A stretch of DNA of 64,000 nucleotides from Cupriavidus pinatubonensis (GTDB lineage Bacteria; Pseudomonadota; Gammaproteobacteria; Burkholderiales; Burkholderiaceae), in assembly GCF_019602855.1 (NCBI RefSeq), contig NZ_CP080767.1, positions 1,302,001 to 1,366,000 on the forward strand, in the 5' to 3' direction. Below, in pieces: positions 33,923 through 41,787 of the stretch (position 1 is the first letter of the stretch; the number at the start of each line of letters is the position of its first letter). A program made the translations under genes and the position numbers. A model generated the notes under the pieces. It was not told the DNA's origin. It searched no databases and saw nothing but the letters and a program-made list of their open reading frames with translations.

Positions 33923-35010
33923 TGAAGAACCGCTGGCTTTTTCTGATATCGGCGTTGGGCGCGCTGGTCGGCGTGGCCGCCGCGATCATTTTTGCCCAGC
34001 AGAAGCCGCCGCTTCCTCCGGTGTTCCAGCCGGCCGCCAATCCCTATCGCAGCGGCATTTATGCAAACGGTATCGTGGAAAGCGAGCAGGACAGCGGCGC
34101 CAACGTCAACGTCTACCCCGAGGTGGCTGGAACCGTACTGCGTATCGCCGTGCATGAAGGCCAGACCGTCAAACGCGGCGATGAATTGCTGGCCATTGAC
34201 GACTCGGTACAGCGCGCGCTGGCAGCGCAACAGAGTGCGCAGGCAGACGCCGCAGAGGCACAGCTCGCGCAATTGCTCGCTCAGCCGCGAAAGGAGACGC
34301 TTGAGGTCGCCAAGGCGCAGGCTGACGCCGCAGCGGCAAGCCTCAAGACCGTGGAAGACCAGTATGACAAGCTGCGCAAGTCGCGGGAGTTCGACGCCAG
34401 GTCTGTCAGCCAGGATGCCATGGACAATGCCGCCAACGCCGTGCATGTCGCGCGCAGCGGCCTGGTGGTAGCCAGTCGGCAACTCGCGCTGACGCGCGCC
34501 GGTGCGTGGACGTTCGACATACGCAACCAGGAGAAGCAGCGCGATGCGCTGCGCAAGGCGGCCGACGCGGCGGACGCCTTGCTGCGCAAGTACGTCGTGC
34601 GCGCGCCGATGGACGGTGTGGTGCTTTCGGTCAATCCGGCGGTGGGTGCCTATGTATCGCCGCAAGGGACGTACAACACTTATACGCAGGGAAGCCAGCC
34701 GGTTGCCGTGCTGAGCAGCCAGCAGGACTGGCTCGGGGTCCGCGTCTATGTCGACGAGATTCTCGTTCACCGGCTGAAACCTGGCCGCGGCATGCAGGCC
34801 CGCATGTTCGTGCGCGGCACGGACACCAGCATCGTGCTGGAGTTCGTCCGGGTGCAGCCGTACCTGACGCCCAAGATCCAGCTCTCGGACCAGAGGGCGG
34901 AGCGGGTCGACGTACGCGTACTGCCGGTAATCTTCCGCTTCAGGCCGCCCGCCCAGCCACCGATCTACCCGGGGCAACTGGTCGATGTCTATCTGGGCGG
35001 GACACCGTGA
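33922..35010 (+). CDS. Membrane-fusion protein (HlyD/DevB type)
   Basis: A 362-residue periplasmic adaptor. An N-terminal anchor (FLISALGALVGVAAAIIFAQQ) is followed by a lipoyl half (VNVYPEVAGTVLRIAVHEGQTVKRGDELLAIDD), a coiled-coil hairpin of about 110 residues, and the second lipoyl half (VRAPMDGVVLSVNPAVGAYV). It bridges the ABC permease to the outer-membrane channel. Its ATG overlaps the ATPase stop (TGATG); an adjacent in-frame GTG is also possible. Confidence 0.93.
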   Translation: MKNRWLFLISALGALVGVAAAIIFAQQKPPLPPVFQPAANPYRSGIYANGIVESEQDSGANVNVYPEVAGTVLRIAVHEGQTVKRGDELLAIDDSVQRALAAQQSAQADAAEAQLAQLLAQPRKETLEVAKAQADAAAASLKTVEDQYDKLRKSREFDARSVSQDAMDNAANAVHVARSGLVVASRQLALTRAGAWTFDIRNQEKQRDALRKAADAADALLRKYVVRAPMDGVVLSVNPAVGAYVSPQGTYNTYTQGSQPVAVLSSQQDWLGVRVYVDEILVHRLKPGRGMQARMFVRGTDTSIVLEFVRVQPYLTPKIQLSDQRAERVDVRVLPVIFRFRPPAQPPIYPGQLVDVYLGGTP

Positions 35011-36470
35011 GCTGGCATTGGCCCTTGCGGACGCTCCCGATGGCCGTATTTGCGGTGGTGGCGCTTTGCGGCTGCGCGGTGGGACCCGACTTTGTCCCGC
35101 CTGAGGAACCTGCCATTTCACAGTATGTTCGCGGCGGGGACGCCAGCAGCACGCCCGCCGGCGACGGACGGGCCCAGCACTTTGCTGCCGGCGCGATGGT
35201 GCCCGCCGACTGGTGGCGCATGTTTGGCAGTGCGGAACTGGACCAGGCCGTAGATGGAGCGTTGGCCGCGAATCCGAGTCTGCAGGTCGCTGAAGCGAAC
35301 CTGCGGCAGGCTGATGCGGTAGCGCGTTCCGGCGCCGGCGTGTTCTATCCGCAGGTTGCGGCACAGGCGCAAGCGTCGCGACAGACGACGACGCCCGTCC
35401 GGTTGGGAAGCAGCGCCCCGCCCGGCATATTCAATGTCTTCACGCTGGGCGCCACGATCAGCTATGCGCTGGACCTGTTCGGCGGCAACCGCCGGGCGGT
35501 GGAAGCGCTGGCTGCGCAAGCAGAAGTGCAGCGCTACGCCGTTGGTGCGGCCTGGCTCACGCTGACCGGCACACTGGTCAATACCGCGATCGCGCGCGCC
35601 GGCTATGCCGCCCAGATCGCTGCCACGGATACGCTGGTGAAGATCGTGCGCGAGCAAGTCGACGTCACGCGCGCGCAGGTAAGCGCCGGCATGACGACCC
35701 ACGCCAGCGAACTGAGCCTGCTGAGCCAGCTTGGGTCGCTGGAAGCGACACTTCCTCCGCTGGCGCAACGCATGGATCAGGCGGATCACCTTGGCGCGAC
35801 GCTTGCCGGGCGCTTCCCTTCAGAGGCCGAGCCGCTGGTCCTTTCGCTCGATTCGCTGGTGTTGCCGTCCGACCTGCCGCGCATGCTGCCTTCCGAGCTG
35901 GTCCGGCACAGGCCAGACGTGCTGGCCGCGCAGGCAGAACTGCACGTGGCCGCGGCACAAGTCGGCGTGGCAACGGCTGCCATGCTCCCGAACATTGTGC
36001 TGAGTGCCAGCTATGGCCGCGAAGGCGTACAGCCTGGCAGCTTGCTGGGTGCGGGCGGAGGCGTCTGGGGCATCGCTGCGGCCGCCTTTGCGCCGGTGTT
36101 CCAGGGCGGCACGCTGTACTTCAGGCGCCGCGCGGCACAAGCGCAATTTGAAGCGGCACAGGCCAACTACCGGCAAGTCGTGCTGGCGGCCTTTGCCCAG
36201 GTGGCCGATGCACTGCGTGCGCTGGAACACGACGCACTCACGGTGGATGCGCAGGACCGCGCGCGGCAGGCCGCGGGGGAGCTGATGACCGAGGTGCAGG
36301 CCAACTACCGGGCCGGCGCGGCGGGATACCTGCAGCTTCTCGTCGCCAATGCGCAGTACCAGCAGGCGACGATCGGCTATATACAGGCTCACACCCAAAG
36401 GCTGCAGGACACCGCAGCATTGTTCCTTGCCTTGGGCGCCGGCTGGGAAGCCGCGTCGCCGGCTCGTTGA
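35007..36470 (+). CDS. Outer-membrane efflux lipoprotein (NodT/TolC type)
   Basis: A 487-residue channel protein. The GTG start overlaps the adaptor stop (GTGA). The signal peptide ends in lipobox LCGC, followed by AVGPDFVPPE as in NodT lipoproteins. Two TolC-type repeats contain DWWRMFGSAELDQAVDGALAANPSLQVAEANLRQA and RPDVLAAQAELHVAAAQVGVATAAMLPNIVLSASYG. It completes the four-gene exporter. The FNR box for the next gene overlaps its stop codon. Confidence 0.94.
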   Translation: MSWHWPLRTLPMAVFAVVALCGCAVGPDFVPPEEPAISQYVRGGDASSTPAGDGRAQHFAAGAMVPADWWRMFGSAELDQAVDGALAANPSLQVAEANLRQADAVARSGAGVFYPQVAAQAQASRQTTTPVRLGSSAPPGIFNVFTLGATISYALDLFGGNRRAVEALAAQAEVQRYAVGAAWLTLTGTLVNTAIARAGYAAQIAATDTLVKIVREQVDVTRAQVSAGMTTHASELSLLSQLGSLEATLPPLAQRMDQADHLGATLAGRFPSEAEPLVLSLDSLVLPSDLPRMLPSELVRHRPDVLAAQAELHVAAAQVGVATAAMLPNIVLSASYGREGVQPGSLLGAGGGVWGIAAAAFAPVFQGGTLYFRRRAAQAQFEAAQANYRQVVLAAFAQVADALRALEHDALTVDAQDRARQAAGELMTEVQANYRAGAAGYLQLLVANAQYQQATIGYIQAHTQRLQDTAALFLALGAGWEAASPAR

Positions 36471-36507
36471 CGCATATCAACGGATATCAGGCGCTACCGC
36501 ATACGCT
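36467..36507 (+). promoter_or_regulatory. FNR-type class II promoter for BON gene
   Basis: TTGACGCATATCAA (36467-36480) has one mismatch and includes the stop of the efflux gene. TACGCT (36502-36507) starts 28.5 bases from the centre. Confidence 0.75.
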
Positions 36508-36587
36508 GAGTCAGGGGAAGGCCAAGGCGGGCAACGCTGGGTGAGATGCCGGGGCAGTCCGCTGATCATCGACGAGGCGAGGAACTC

Positions 36588-37241
36588 ATGAAAGGCGATA
36601 ACCAACTGAAGCAGGACGTGATCGAAGAGCTGAACTGGGACCCGGCGGTCAATGCAAGCGGGATCGGAGTAGAGGTGCAGGACAGCGTGGTGACGCTTAC
36701 GGGCCATTTGCGCAGCTTCTCCGAAAAGTACGCTGCCGAAGCTGCAGTCAAGCGGATCCCGGGCGTCAAGGCGCTGGCCGTCGAACTGGACGTGCGCCTG
36801 CCCGACGAAGCCCTGCGCACCGACAGCGACATTGCACGCGCGGCCGCCAACGTCCTGGCCTGGCAAGCGATGGTGCCGAGTGACCGGATCCAGATCACGG
36901 TCGAACATGGCGTGATCACGCTGACCGGTGACGTCGACTGGAACTACCAGCGCGTCGTGGCCGAGCATGCCGTGGCAGGACTCTTCGGGGTGGCCGGGGT
37001 CAGTAACGCCATTGCGGTGCGGCCGTTGGTCAACCAGGCGGAACTGGGGCAGCGCATCAAGGATGCCATCCAGCGCCAGGCCGAACTCGACGCCAGCCAC
37101 GTGACCGTGGCGGTTTCGCAAGGCGACGTCAAGCTGGGCGGAAGCCTGCGTACCTGGGCCGAGCGTGAAGCCGCGTACAACGCTGCGTGGTCCGCGCCTG
37201 GCGTCGTCTCCGTGGAGAACAATATCCAGGTCAACCTGTGA
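36588..37241 (+). CDS. BON-domain protein, three domains
   Basis: A 217-residue paralogue of the protein at 30959-31603, again three BON domains (SVVTLTGHL, GVITLTGDV, GDVKLGGSL) without a signal peptide. The third domain is less conserved. GAGGCGAGGAACTC precedes the start. It has its own FNR promoter, whereas the first copy appears to follow hsp20. Confidence 0.9.
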   Translation: MKGDNQLKQDVIEELNWDPAVNASGIGVEVQDSVVTLTGHLRSFSEKYAAEAAVKRIPGVKALAVELDVRLPDEALRTDSDIARAAANVLAWQAMVPSDRIQITVEHGVITLTGDVDWNYQRVVAEHAVAGLFGVAGVSNAIAVRPLVNQAELGQRIKDAIQRQAELDASHVTVAVSQGDVKLGGSLRTWAEREAAYNAAWSAPGVVSVENNIQVNL

Positions 37242-37460
37242 GGCGAGAACACCGGCACCGGGATTGAAAAAGTAGCTGGAAGTGGTTCCCGGGGCGACGC
37301 ACCTGTTCGAAGAGCCAGGTGTGCTCGAAACAAGGCAGGGTGGCTTGCGGGCGGATGGCTCGTTCGTGATTTCGCCGCAGCAGAAAGGCGAAGGGGTACG
37401 GAGCGCCCTCGCGGAAGGCGGCGGCGGAAGTCGCCACCACGACGGTGTCAAGATGGAACA

Positions 37461-37488
37461 AGGGGCGCGCACCTCTGTGCGCGCCCCT
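37461..37488. other. Strong hairpin between convergent genes
   Basis: AGGGGCGCGCAC-CTCT-GTGCGCGCCCCT is a perfect 12-base-pair stem with a four-base loop. No T tract follows on either strand. It may stabilise 3' ends or block read-through between the BON gene and the convergent small gene. Confidence 0.55.
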
Positions 37489-37514
37489 CCCACGGTTCGG
37501 GACGTAGAAGGCGT

Positions 37515-37757
37515 TCAGGGAAGATCGTACTCCCGCATCATTTCCGCGGTAATGGCCCTGACCGCAGCCTGACAGGCTGGCCTGACGCCGGAGAAATCTT
37601 CGATGCGCCAGTTGCACCCGCCGTTTGTGCCGGGGTCGACGCGTAGCGGCAGCGGAATCTCCGAATTGCGGCAAGCGTCGCCAAGGTCGGCATTTTCCTG
37701 CAGTCGGCGCAGGACTTCATTGCGGATCTGCTCCGCGCTTCCCGTGTTCTTGATCAT
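37515..37757 (-). CDS. Small hypothetical protein
   Basis: An 80-residue protein beginning MIKNTGSAEQIRNEVLRRLQENADLGDACRNSEIPLPLRVDPGTNGGCNWRIEDF. It has three cysteines spread through the chain and no membrane segment. AGGAGACACTGAA precedes the start. It lies 41 bases downstream of the nitroreductase and is probably co-transcribed with it. No family assigned. Confidence 0.72.
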   Translation of the reverse strand: MIKNTGSAEQIRNEVLRRLQENADLGDACRNSEIPLPLRVDPGTNGGCNWRIEDFSGVRPACQAAVRAITAEMMREYDLP

Positions 37758-37798
37758 TTCAGTGTCTCCTGAAAACAGTCGTTGGCTATCCCGGGCCC

Positions 37799-38467
37799 TC
37801 ATGCCTGGGTGGTGGTGACATGCGAGGCAGCCCGCCCGATGGTCTGCGACAGAATCGGCTCCTCGTCCTCGTTCAGCGACATATGCTCGGCGAGTTGCCG
37901 CCGGTTCAGCCAGCCACGTACGACAGCGCCAAGCCCTGCCGATGCGCAATACAAGTAGGCGTTCTCGGCCATGGCCCCCGCCGCCGCTGCGGAGAAGGTC
38001 TCGCGCAGTTTTGGCGGCATCTCCTGCATGCGGCCATGGTTGGCCACAAAGACCAGGTCCAGCGGCGCCATGCCGACAAAGTCCTGGTACCCCGTCATGC
38101 TGCGCAAGTCGGCAGCGCGCTTCAGTTCCAGGCAATGGTGCACCGGATCATAGCGATAGAGGCCTGCCGGCAATGCGACGTAGACATCGATCACGGTCTC
38201 GCCATATGGCGATGGCGCGGTACGGCCTCCACCGAGCGAGCGGTTGACGCCCGCGGCAGCCCACAGCAGTTCGCTGAGTTGCTTCAGCGGCAGAGGTTGC
38301 TGGTCGAATTCACGCGTGCTTTTGCGCAGCCAGAGGGTTCCCATCAAAGGCATGCCCGATGTCCGGTCGGGCTCGGGCAGCGTGATGACGCGCTCGCTGG
38401 TGCCCACGGCCGGACGTGGCAACAAGCCTTTGACGGGCTCGTACGGAAGTCGCTTCAGGTCGTTCAT
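37799..38467 (-). CDS. Nitroreductase-family protein (SagB-like)
   Basis: A 222-residue FMN-dependent nitroreductase-fold protein. The family start LRKSTREFDQQPLPLKQLSELLWAAAGVNR, the loop RTAPSPYGETVIDVYVA and the C-terminal AAAAGAMAENAYLYCASAGLGAVVRGW are visible. Such enzymes use NAD(P)H to reduce nitro or quinone substrates or oxidise azolines; the substrate here is unknown. It is driven by the minus-strand FNR promoter and followed by the small gene 37515-37757. Confidence 0.9.
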   Translation of the reverse strand: MNDLKRLPYEPVKGLLPRPAVGTSERVITLPEPDRTSGMPLMGTLWLRKSTREFDQQPLPLKQLSELLWAAAGVNRSLGGGRTAPSPYGETVIDVYVALPAGLYRYDPVHHCLELKRAADLRSMTGYQDFVGMAPLDLVFVANHGRMQEMPPKLRETFSAAAAGAMAENAYLYCASAGLGAVVRGWLNRRQLAEHMSLNEDEEPILSQTIGRAASHVTTTQA

Positions 38468-38531
38468 GGAAGACTCGCATTGGTGAGTGTGGAACGCGCC
38501 GTACGGATCCGGACGGCGCTGCCTGCCTCAA

Positions 38532-38572
38532 AATCTAGACTGCACGGGAGTCCGAGGCTTGCGCTCCGTCAA
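38532..38572 (-). promoter_or_regulatory. FNR-type class II promoter for nitroreductase
   Basis: TTGCGCTCCGTCAA (38559-38572) is the box; on the minus strand TAGATT (38537-38532) starts 28.5 bases from its centre. It lies in the 331-base gap between divergent genes, which also holds the promoter at 38712-38752. Confidence 0.68.
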
Positions 38573-38711
38573 GACCGGGGCGAATGAGGCAGGGGTCGTG
38601 CTTGCGGGCACTTTGTGGCGAAGCCGCGTCTATCCCGCGTTACGGAGTTGTTCAACGCGCTGGCCTGGCGCCGTCGAACCCCGGCGCACCGGTACGCTCG
38701 TCGAGCCTTGC

Positions 38712-38752
38712 TTGAGGCAGGTCAAATTGCCGTGGACGCGGTGGCCTATGTT
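38712..38752 (+). promoter_or_regulatory. FNR-type class II promoter for Met-rich exported protein
   Basis: TTGAGGCAGGTCAA (38712-38725) keeps TTGA...TCAA. TATGTT (38747-38752) starts 28.5 bases from the centre. Confidence 0.7.
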
Positions 38753-38798
38753 GATCAGAGGGCGACAAGCCCGTTTCGGGTCAGCAGGAGGAACCATC

Positions 38799-39284
38799 AT
38801 GGCAAGCCGTCATTGCATTTCATTTTTCATCACGCTCGCCGTCGCCGCAGCCGGGACACCTGGCGTGTTCGCAGCGCCGCCAACCGATCGTGCCCCAGGC
38901 AAGCACGCGCCGGAGCGTCCGGACGAGCCGGCGGCCGCATCTCAGATGTCCGCGCAGCTCGATGCGCAGATTGCTCATCTGCGCGCGATCCGCGAACGGC
39001 TGTCACGCGCCAGTTCGGATGAGGAGCGGCGCATGCTGCTGGCCGAACGTGACACCGTGATGCGCGATGCCATGGCGACGATGCATGGGCCCGCCCGGGC
39101 GCGTACCGCCGGCCCGGCTGGGAAGCCCGGCGGCTACGGTGCAGGCATGTGCTATGACGCGACGCAGCAGCACGTTGCGCTCATGCAGGAAATGATGCTG
39201 GCGATCCCGGATGGCCGGGGCGCGGGCATGCCGAAGGGTGCCGGTCCGGGCCCGGGAATGCACCGCGGAATGATGGCACAGTAG
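38799..39284 (+). CDS. Exported protein with Met/Gly-rich C-terminus
   Basis: A 161-residue protein with a Sec signal peptide (FFITLAVAAAGTPGVFA, cleaved about residue 26). A helical, charged middle (SQMSAQLDAQIAHLRAIRERLSRASSDEERRMLLAERDTVMRDAMATM) recalls Spy/CpxP-like periplasmic chaperones. The C-terminus is rich in Met, Gly and His (LMQEMMLAIP ... GMHRGMMAQ), which could bind Cu(I). GCAGGAGGAACC precedes the start. Function is inference only. Confidence 0.75.
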   Translation: MASRHCISFFITLAVAAAGTPGVFAAPPTDRAPGKHAPERPDEPAAASQMSAQLDAQIAHLRAIRERLSRASSDEERRMLLAERDTVMRDAMATMHGPARARTAGPAGKPGGYGAGMCYDATQQHVALMQEMMLAIPDGRGAGMPKGAGPGPGMHRGMMAQ

Positions 39285-39338
39285 ATCGACCCCGCACGGC
39301 GCATGACGGCCGCAGGCAAGCCGGAAGCCTGTGGCACG

Positions 39339-40853
39339 TCAGGCCGGCAGGAAAGGCGGGGTGAACTGGCTTGCCGGAACGGCACAGGCACGCTGTGCCT
39401 CGGTCAAGGGCTCCTGTACGCGCAGTTGCCAGGCCAGCGTGGCGCAGTCGGCCTCGGATGCATCCTGGCCCGACTGCGCCCGTGCCAGGATACGCGTTCG
39501 CAGCGTATCGACGGGCGCTTCGCACTGGACAATGAAGAACGGCACGCCGAGACGGCGCGCCAGGGCCATGGCGCGGTCCCTCTGCCGGCAAGACAGGAAC
39601 GTGGCGTCGGCAATCATCGCAAATCCCGCACTGCAGCCAATACGGCAAATGGCCCGCAGGCGTTCATAGGTGCGATCCGTCTCCCTTGTGTCATACCGGC
39701 TGTCTGTCGCCCGCGCGCCGTGGCGTAGTCGCCGGCGCTCGACGTCCGAGCGCACGCGCACCATTCCCACCGTTTCCGAGATTCCCGCAGCGACGGTCGA
39801 CTTGCCGCTGCCAGACAAGCCATGCATCACCACTAGCGCGGCTGGGCGGCGGGCAAGGATGCGCCACGCCAGGGCCAGCAGATTGCGGCATTCCACATGG
39901 GCGGCCGACATCGGCGCGTCCAACGTGTTGCGCCGCTGGTGCGACCGTTCAAGCAGCACGCGCGCCCGGACCAGCGCGCGCATGGCGACATAGAGCGGCA
40001 ATAGCTTCAGCCCCGCGTAGTCGCCGGAATGTTGCAGGTACGCGTTGAGCAGGCGATAGGCCAGGTCCTGCCGGCCATGATGGAGCAAGTCCATGAAAGG
40101 AAAGGCGATGTCGCTGATGGTGTCGATCCAGCGCAGGCCCGGATCGAACTCCAGGCAATCGAATGGCGTTGGCTCACCGTCCAGCCATACGATGTTGCCC
40201 AGGTGCAGGTCGCCATGGCATTCGCGCACATGACCGCTCTGTAGGCGCGCCCGTATCGCCTCGCCAAGGGCGGCTGCGCGGGCGCGAACCAGTCTGGAAA
40301 CCTCGGTCGACAGCCCGGAGCGGTCGTCCAGCCGCTCGATACCGCCGAGGCATTCGTCGAGGGTCGCATGCACGCGGGCGGGCGTGCCATATCCCTCTTC
40401 CAGGCGCGCGCAAGGCTGATCATGATGGAACCGGGCCATCCGCTCGGCAAGGGCATCGATATGCGCGGCCCGCAATCGGTTCTCGGTCAGCATTTCGCTG
40501 AACAGGTCCTGCTGTGGGAAGCGCCGCATCTTGACGGCGTACTCGACGGGGGTGCCTGCGCCTTCGACCTTGACGGACCCGGCCGTGTCCCCGGCAACGA
40601 TGGGGACCACATCGAGATAGAGTCCCGGGGCCAGGGGCCGGTTCAGCCTGAGCTCGGTCTGGCAGTCTTCACGGCGCGCTTGCGCCGTCGAGAAATCCAG
40701 GAAATCGAATCGCACCGGCTTGCGGACCTTGTAAGCGAAGTCACCGGCAAGAAACACGCGCGAAATGTGGGTCTCGATGACCTGCACGCGATCGACCGGA
40801 TAAGGGTAGGCGTCCGGCATCGCCAATGCCGCCGTCAATACCACGTCGTCCAA
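39339..40853 (-). CDS. Aminoglycoside-phosphotransferase-like / P-loop kinase fusion protein
   Basis: A 504-residue two-domain protein. The first ~330 residues resemble an aminoglycoside/choline kinase: AYKVRKPVRFDFLDFS, then CHGDLHLGNIVWLDGEPTPFDCLEFDPGLRWIDTISDIAF with the catalytic H-G-D-x-H-x-x-N and the metal-binding D. The last ~160 residues are a P-loop kinase (VMHGLSGSGKSTVAAGI, near residues 342-358) of the gluconate-kinase/zeta-like group. The TTG start has GCGAGG nearby; an internal ATG 33 bases later is an alternative. This fusion is widespread; the substrate is unknown. Confidence 0.85.
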   Translation of the reverse strand: MDDVVLTAALAMPDAYPYPVDRVQVIETHISRVFLAGDFAYKVRKPVRFDFLDFSTAQARREDCQTELRLNRPLAPGLYLDVVPIVAGDTAGSVKVEGAGTPVEYAVKMRRFPQQDLFSEMLTENRLRAAHIDALAERMARFHHDQPCARLEEGYGTPARVHATLDECLGGIERLDDRSGLSTEVSRLVRARAAALGEAIRARLQSGHVRECHGDLHLGNIVWLDGEPTPFDCLEFDPGLRWIDTISDIAFPFMDLLHHGRQDLAYRLLNAYLQHSGDYAGLKLLPLYVAMRALVRARVLLERSHQRRNTLDAPMSAAHVECRNLLALAWRILARRPAALVVMHGLSGSGKSTVAAGISETVGMVRVRSDVERRRLRHGARATDSRYDTRETDRTYERLRAICRIGCSAGFAMIADATFLSCRQRDRAMALARRLGVPFFIVQCEAPVDTLRTRILARAQSGQDASEADCATLAWQLRVQEPLTEAQRACAVPASQFTPPFLPA

Positions 40854-40910
40854 GGGATGACCTCGCTGCCGTTGCCTGACGATCGTTTCAGTGTAGCGGC
40901 TGGCGGCGGG

Positions 40911-41375
40911 CTATGCCGCCGCGCGCGCCGGCGTTGCAAAAAGAATGCTGAGGATGGCTCGCACCGCACGCCATGGCCGGGTCATCAGTGTCTCCACTTG
41001 TTGGCTGCGGCCCTGACCAGACAGACACCACGTGCAGAAGTGTTCGCAGTTGTTGGTAAGGAGGTGGTAGTCATTTTCACCAAGCCGCGACGTCGCTCGC
41101 CGGACAATCTCCACGCCGATATATCGCGCCGCCGTGCTCGTTTCGACGCTGAGACCATATCCGTTGGAGAAGTCCGCCAGGGTAGTCTTTTCGACCGGGC
41201 CGCAGCGCAGGAGTCCCTTGAATCCGACATAGTGTATGACCTCGCCGTTGCCGGCATAGATGCCGTGATGAATGTAGCCTTGGCGACGCGTCACGAGATG
41301 CGCGCCAGGCGCAAGCGTTCCCACCAGTGCCGTCAGAACGGCTGCGGAGTCGAAGTATTGCGCGTCGTTGTTCAT
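40911..41375 (-). CDS. LRAT/NC-domain (NlpC/P60-like) protein
   Basis: A 154-residue protein of the LRAT-like branch of the NlpC/P60 superfamily. Visible are GAHLVTRRQGYIHHGIYAGNGEVIHYVG, supplying the catalytic histidine, and LTNNCEHFCTWCLSG with the catalytic cysteine in N-C-E-H-F. A hydrophobic C-terminus (AILSILFATPARAAA) may touch membranes. Such proteins are acyltransferases or thiol hydrolases; the bacterial role is not known. It lies 57 bases upstream of the kinase fusion gene on the same strand. Confidence 0.85.
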   Translation of the reverse strand: MNNDAQYFDSAAVLTALVGTLAPGAHLVTRRQGYIHHGIYAGNGEVIHYVGFKGLLRCGPVEKTTLADFSNGYGLSVETSTAARYIGVEIVRRATSRLGENDYHLLTNNCEHFCTWCLSGQGRSQQVETLMTRPWRAVRAILSILFATPARAAA

Positions 41376-41594
41376 CGCACGCCCCTTTTTTGTGTTCCTG
41401 GTGCGCCCGGCAGGCCCCTGATGTGGGTATCACGGTGACCGGACATCCGAGACAGCGGCCTGCCTGCGTGGATGCCTCGAGTATGGTTGGCGCGGCGCTT
41501 ACCCGATATCAGCCGCGGACGAGAGTGCTGTACGGCGGGAGCGGTTTTTCTTGTACGCCTCGGACAACGCCCGGTGTCGGACGATAGCGACCGT

Positions 41595-41614
41595 CTGTCA
41601 GTGAAATCTGACAG
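41595..41614. promoter_or_regulatory. 20-base operator CTGTCAG-N6-CTGACAG, second copy
   Basis: The same arms and spacing as at 30260-30279, with a different six-base spacer (TGAAAT). It lies 70 bases (centre to centre) upstream of the FNR-type box at 41668, within the 412-base gap between the LRAT-like and secreted protein genes. Nothing else stands out in 41376-41594. Confidence 0.6.
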
Positions 41615-41667
41615 TGGTGCGCCGGAACTACGATATTGCGGATCCGGATGCCAGGACTCCTGTGGCG

Positions 41668-41708
41668 TTGACCCACGACAAGAGGCGAGAACCCGGGCGG
41701 ACTAGGCT
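41668..41708 (+). promoter_or_regulatory. FNR-type class II promoter for secreted protein gene
   Basis: TTGACCCACGACAA (41668-41681), two mismatches, with TAGGCT (41703-41708) starting 28.5 bases from the centre. The same -10 hexamer is used by the doxX promoter. Confidence 0.62.
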
Positions 41709-41787
41709 GCAATGCATGGCACAGGCCGCCGATCGATCAGCGTTCACTGCGCCGGCTTATTGGATGACGTCAAGCGAGGAGTGTCCG

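Noticed and set aside
33508..35364. A 618-codon open frame antisense to the ABC ATPase and adaptor genes
   Set aside because: No recognisable protein features, and it crosses three well-supported plus-strand genes.
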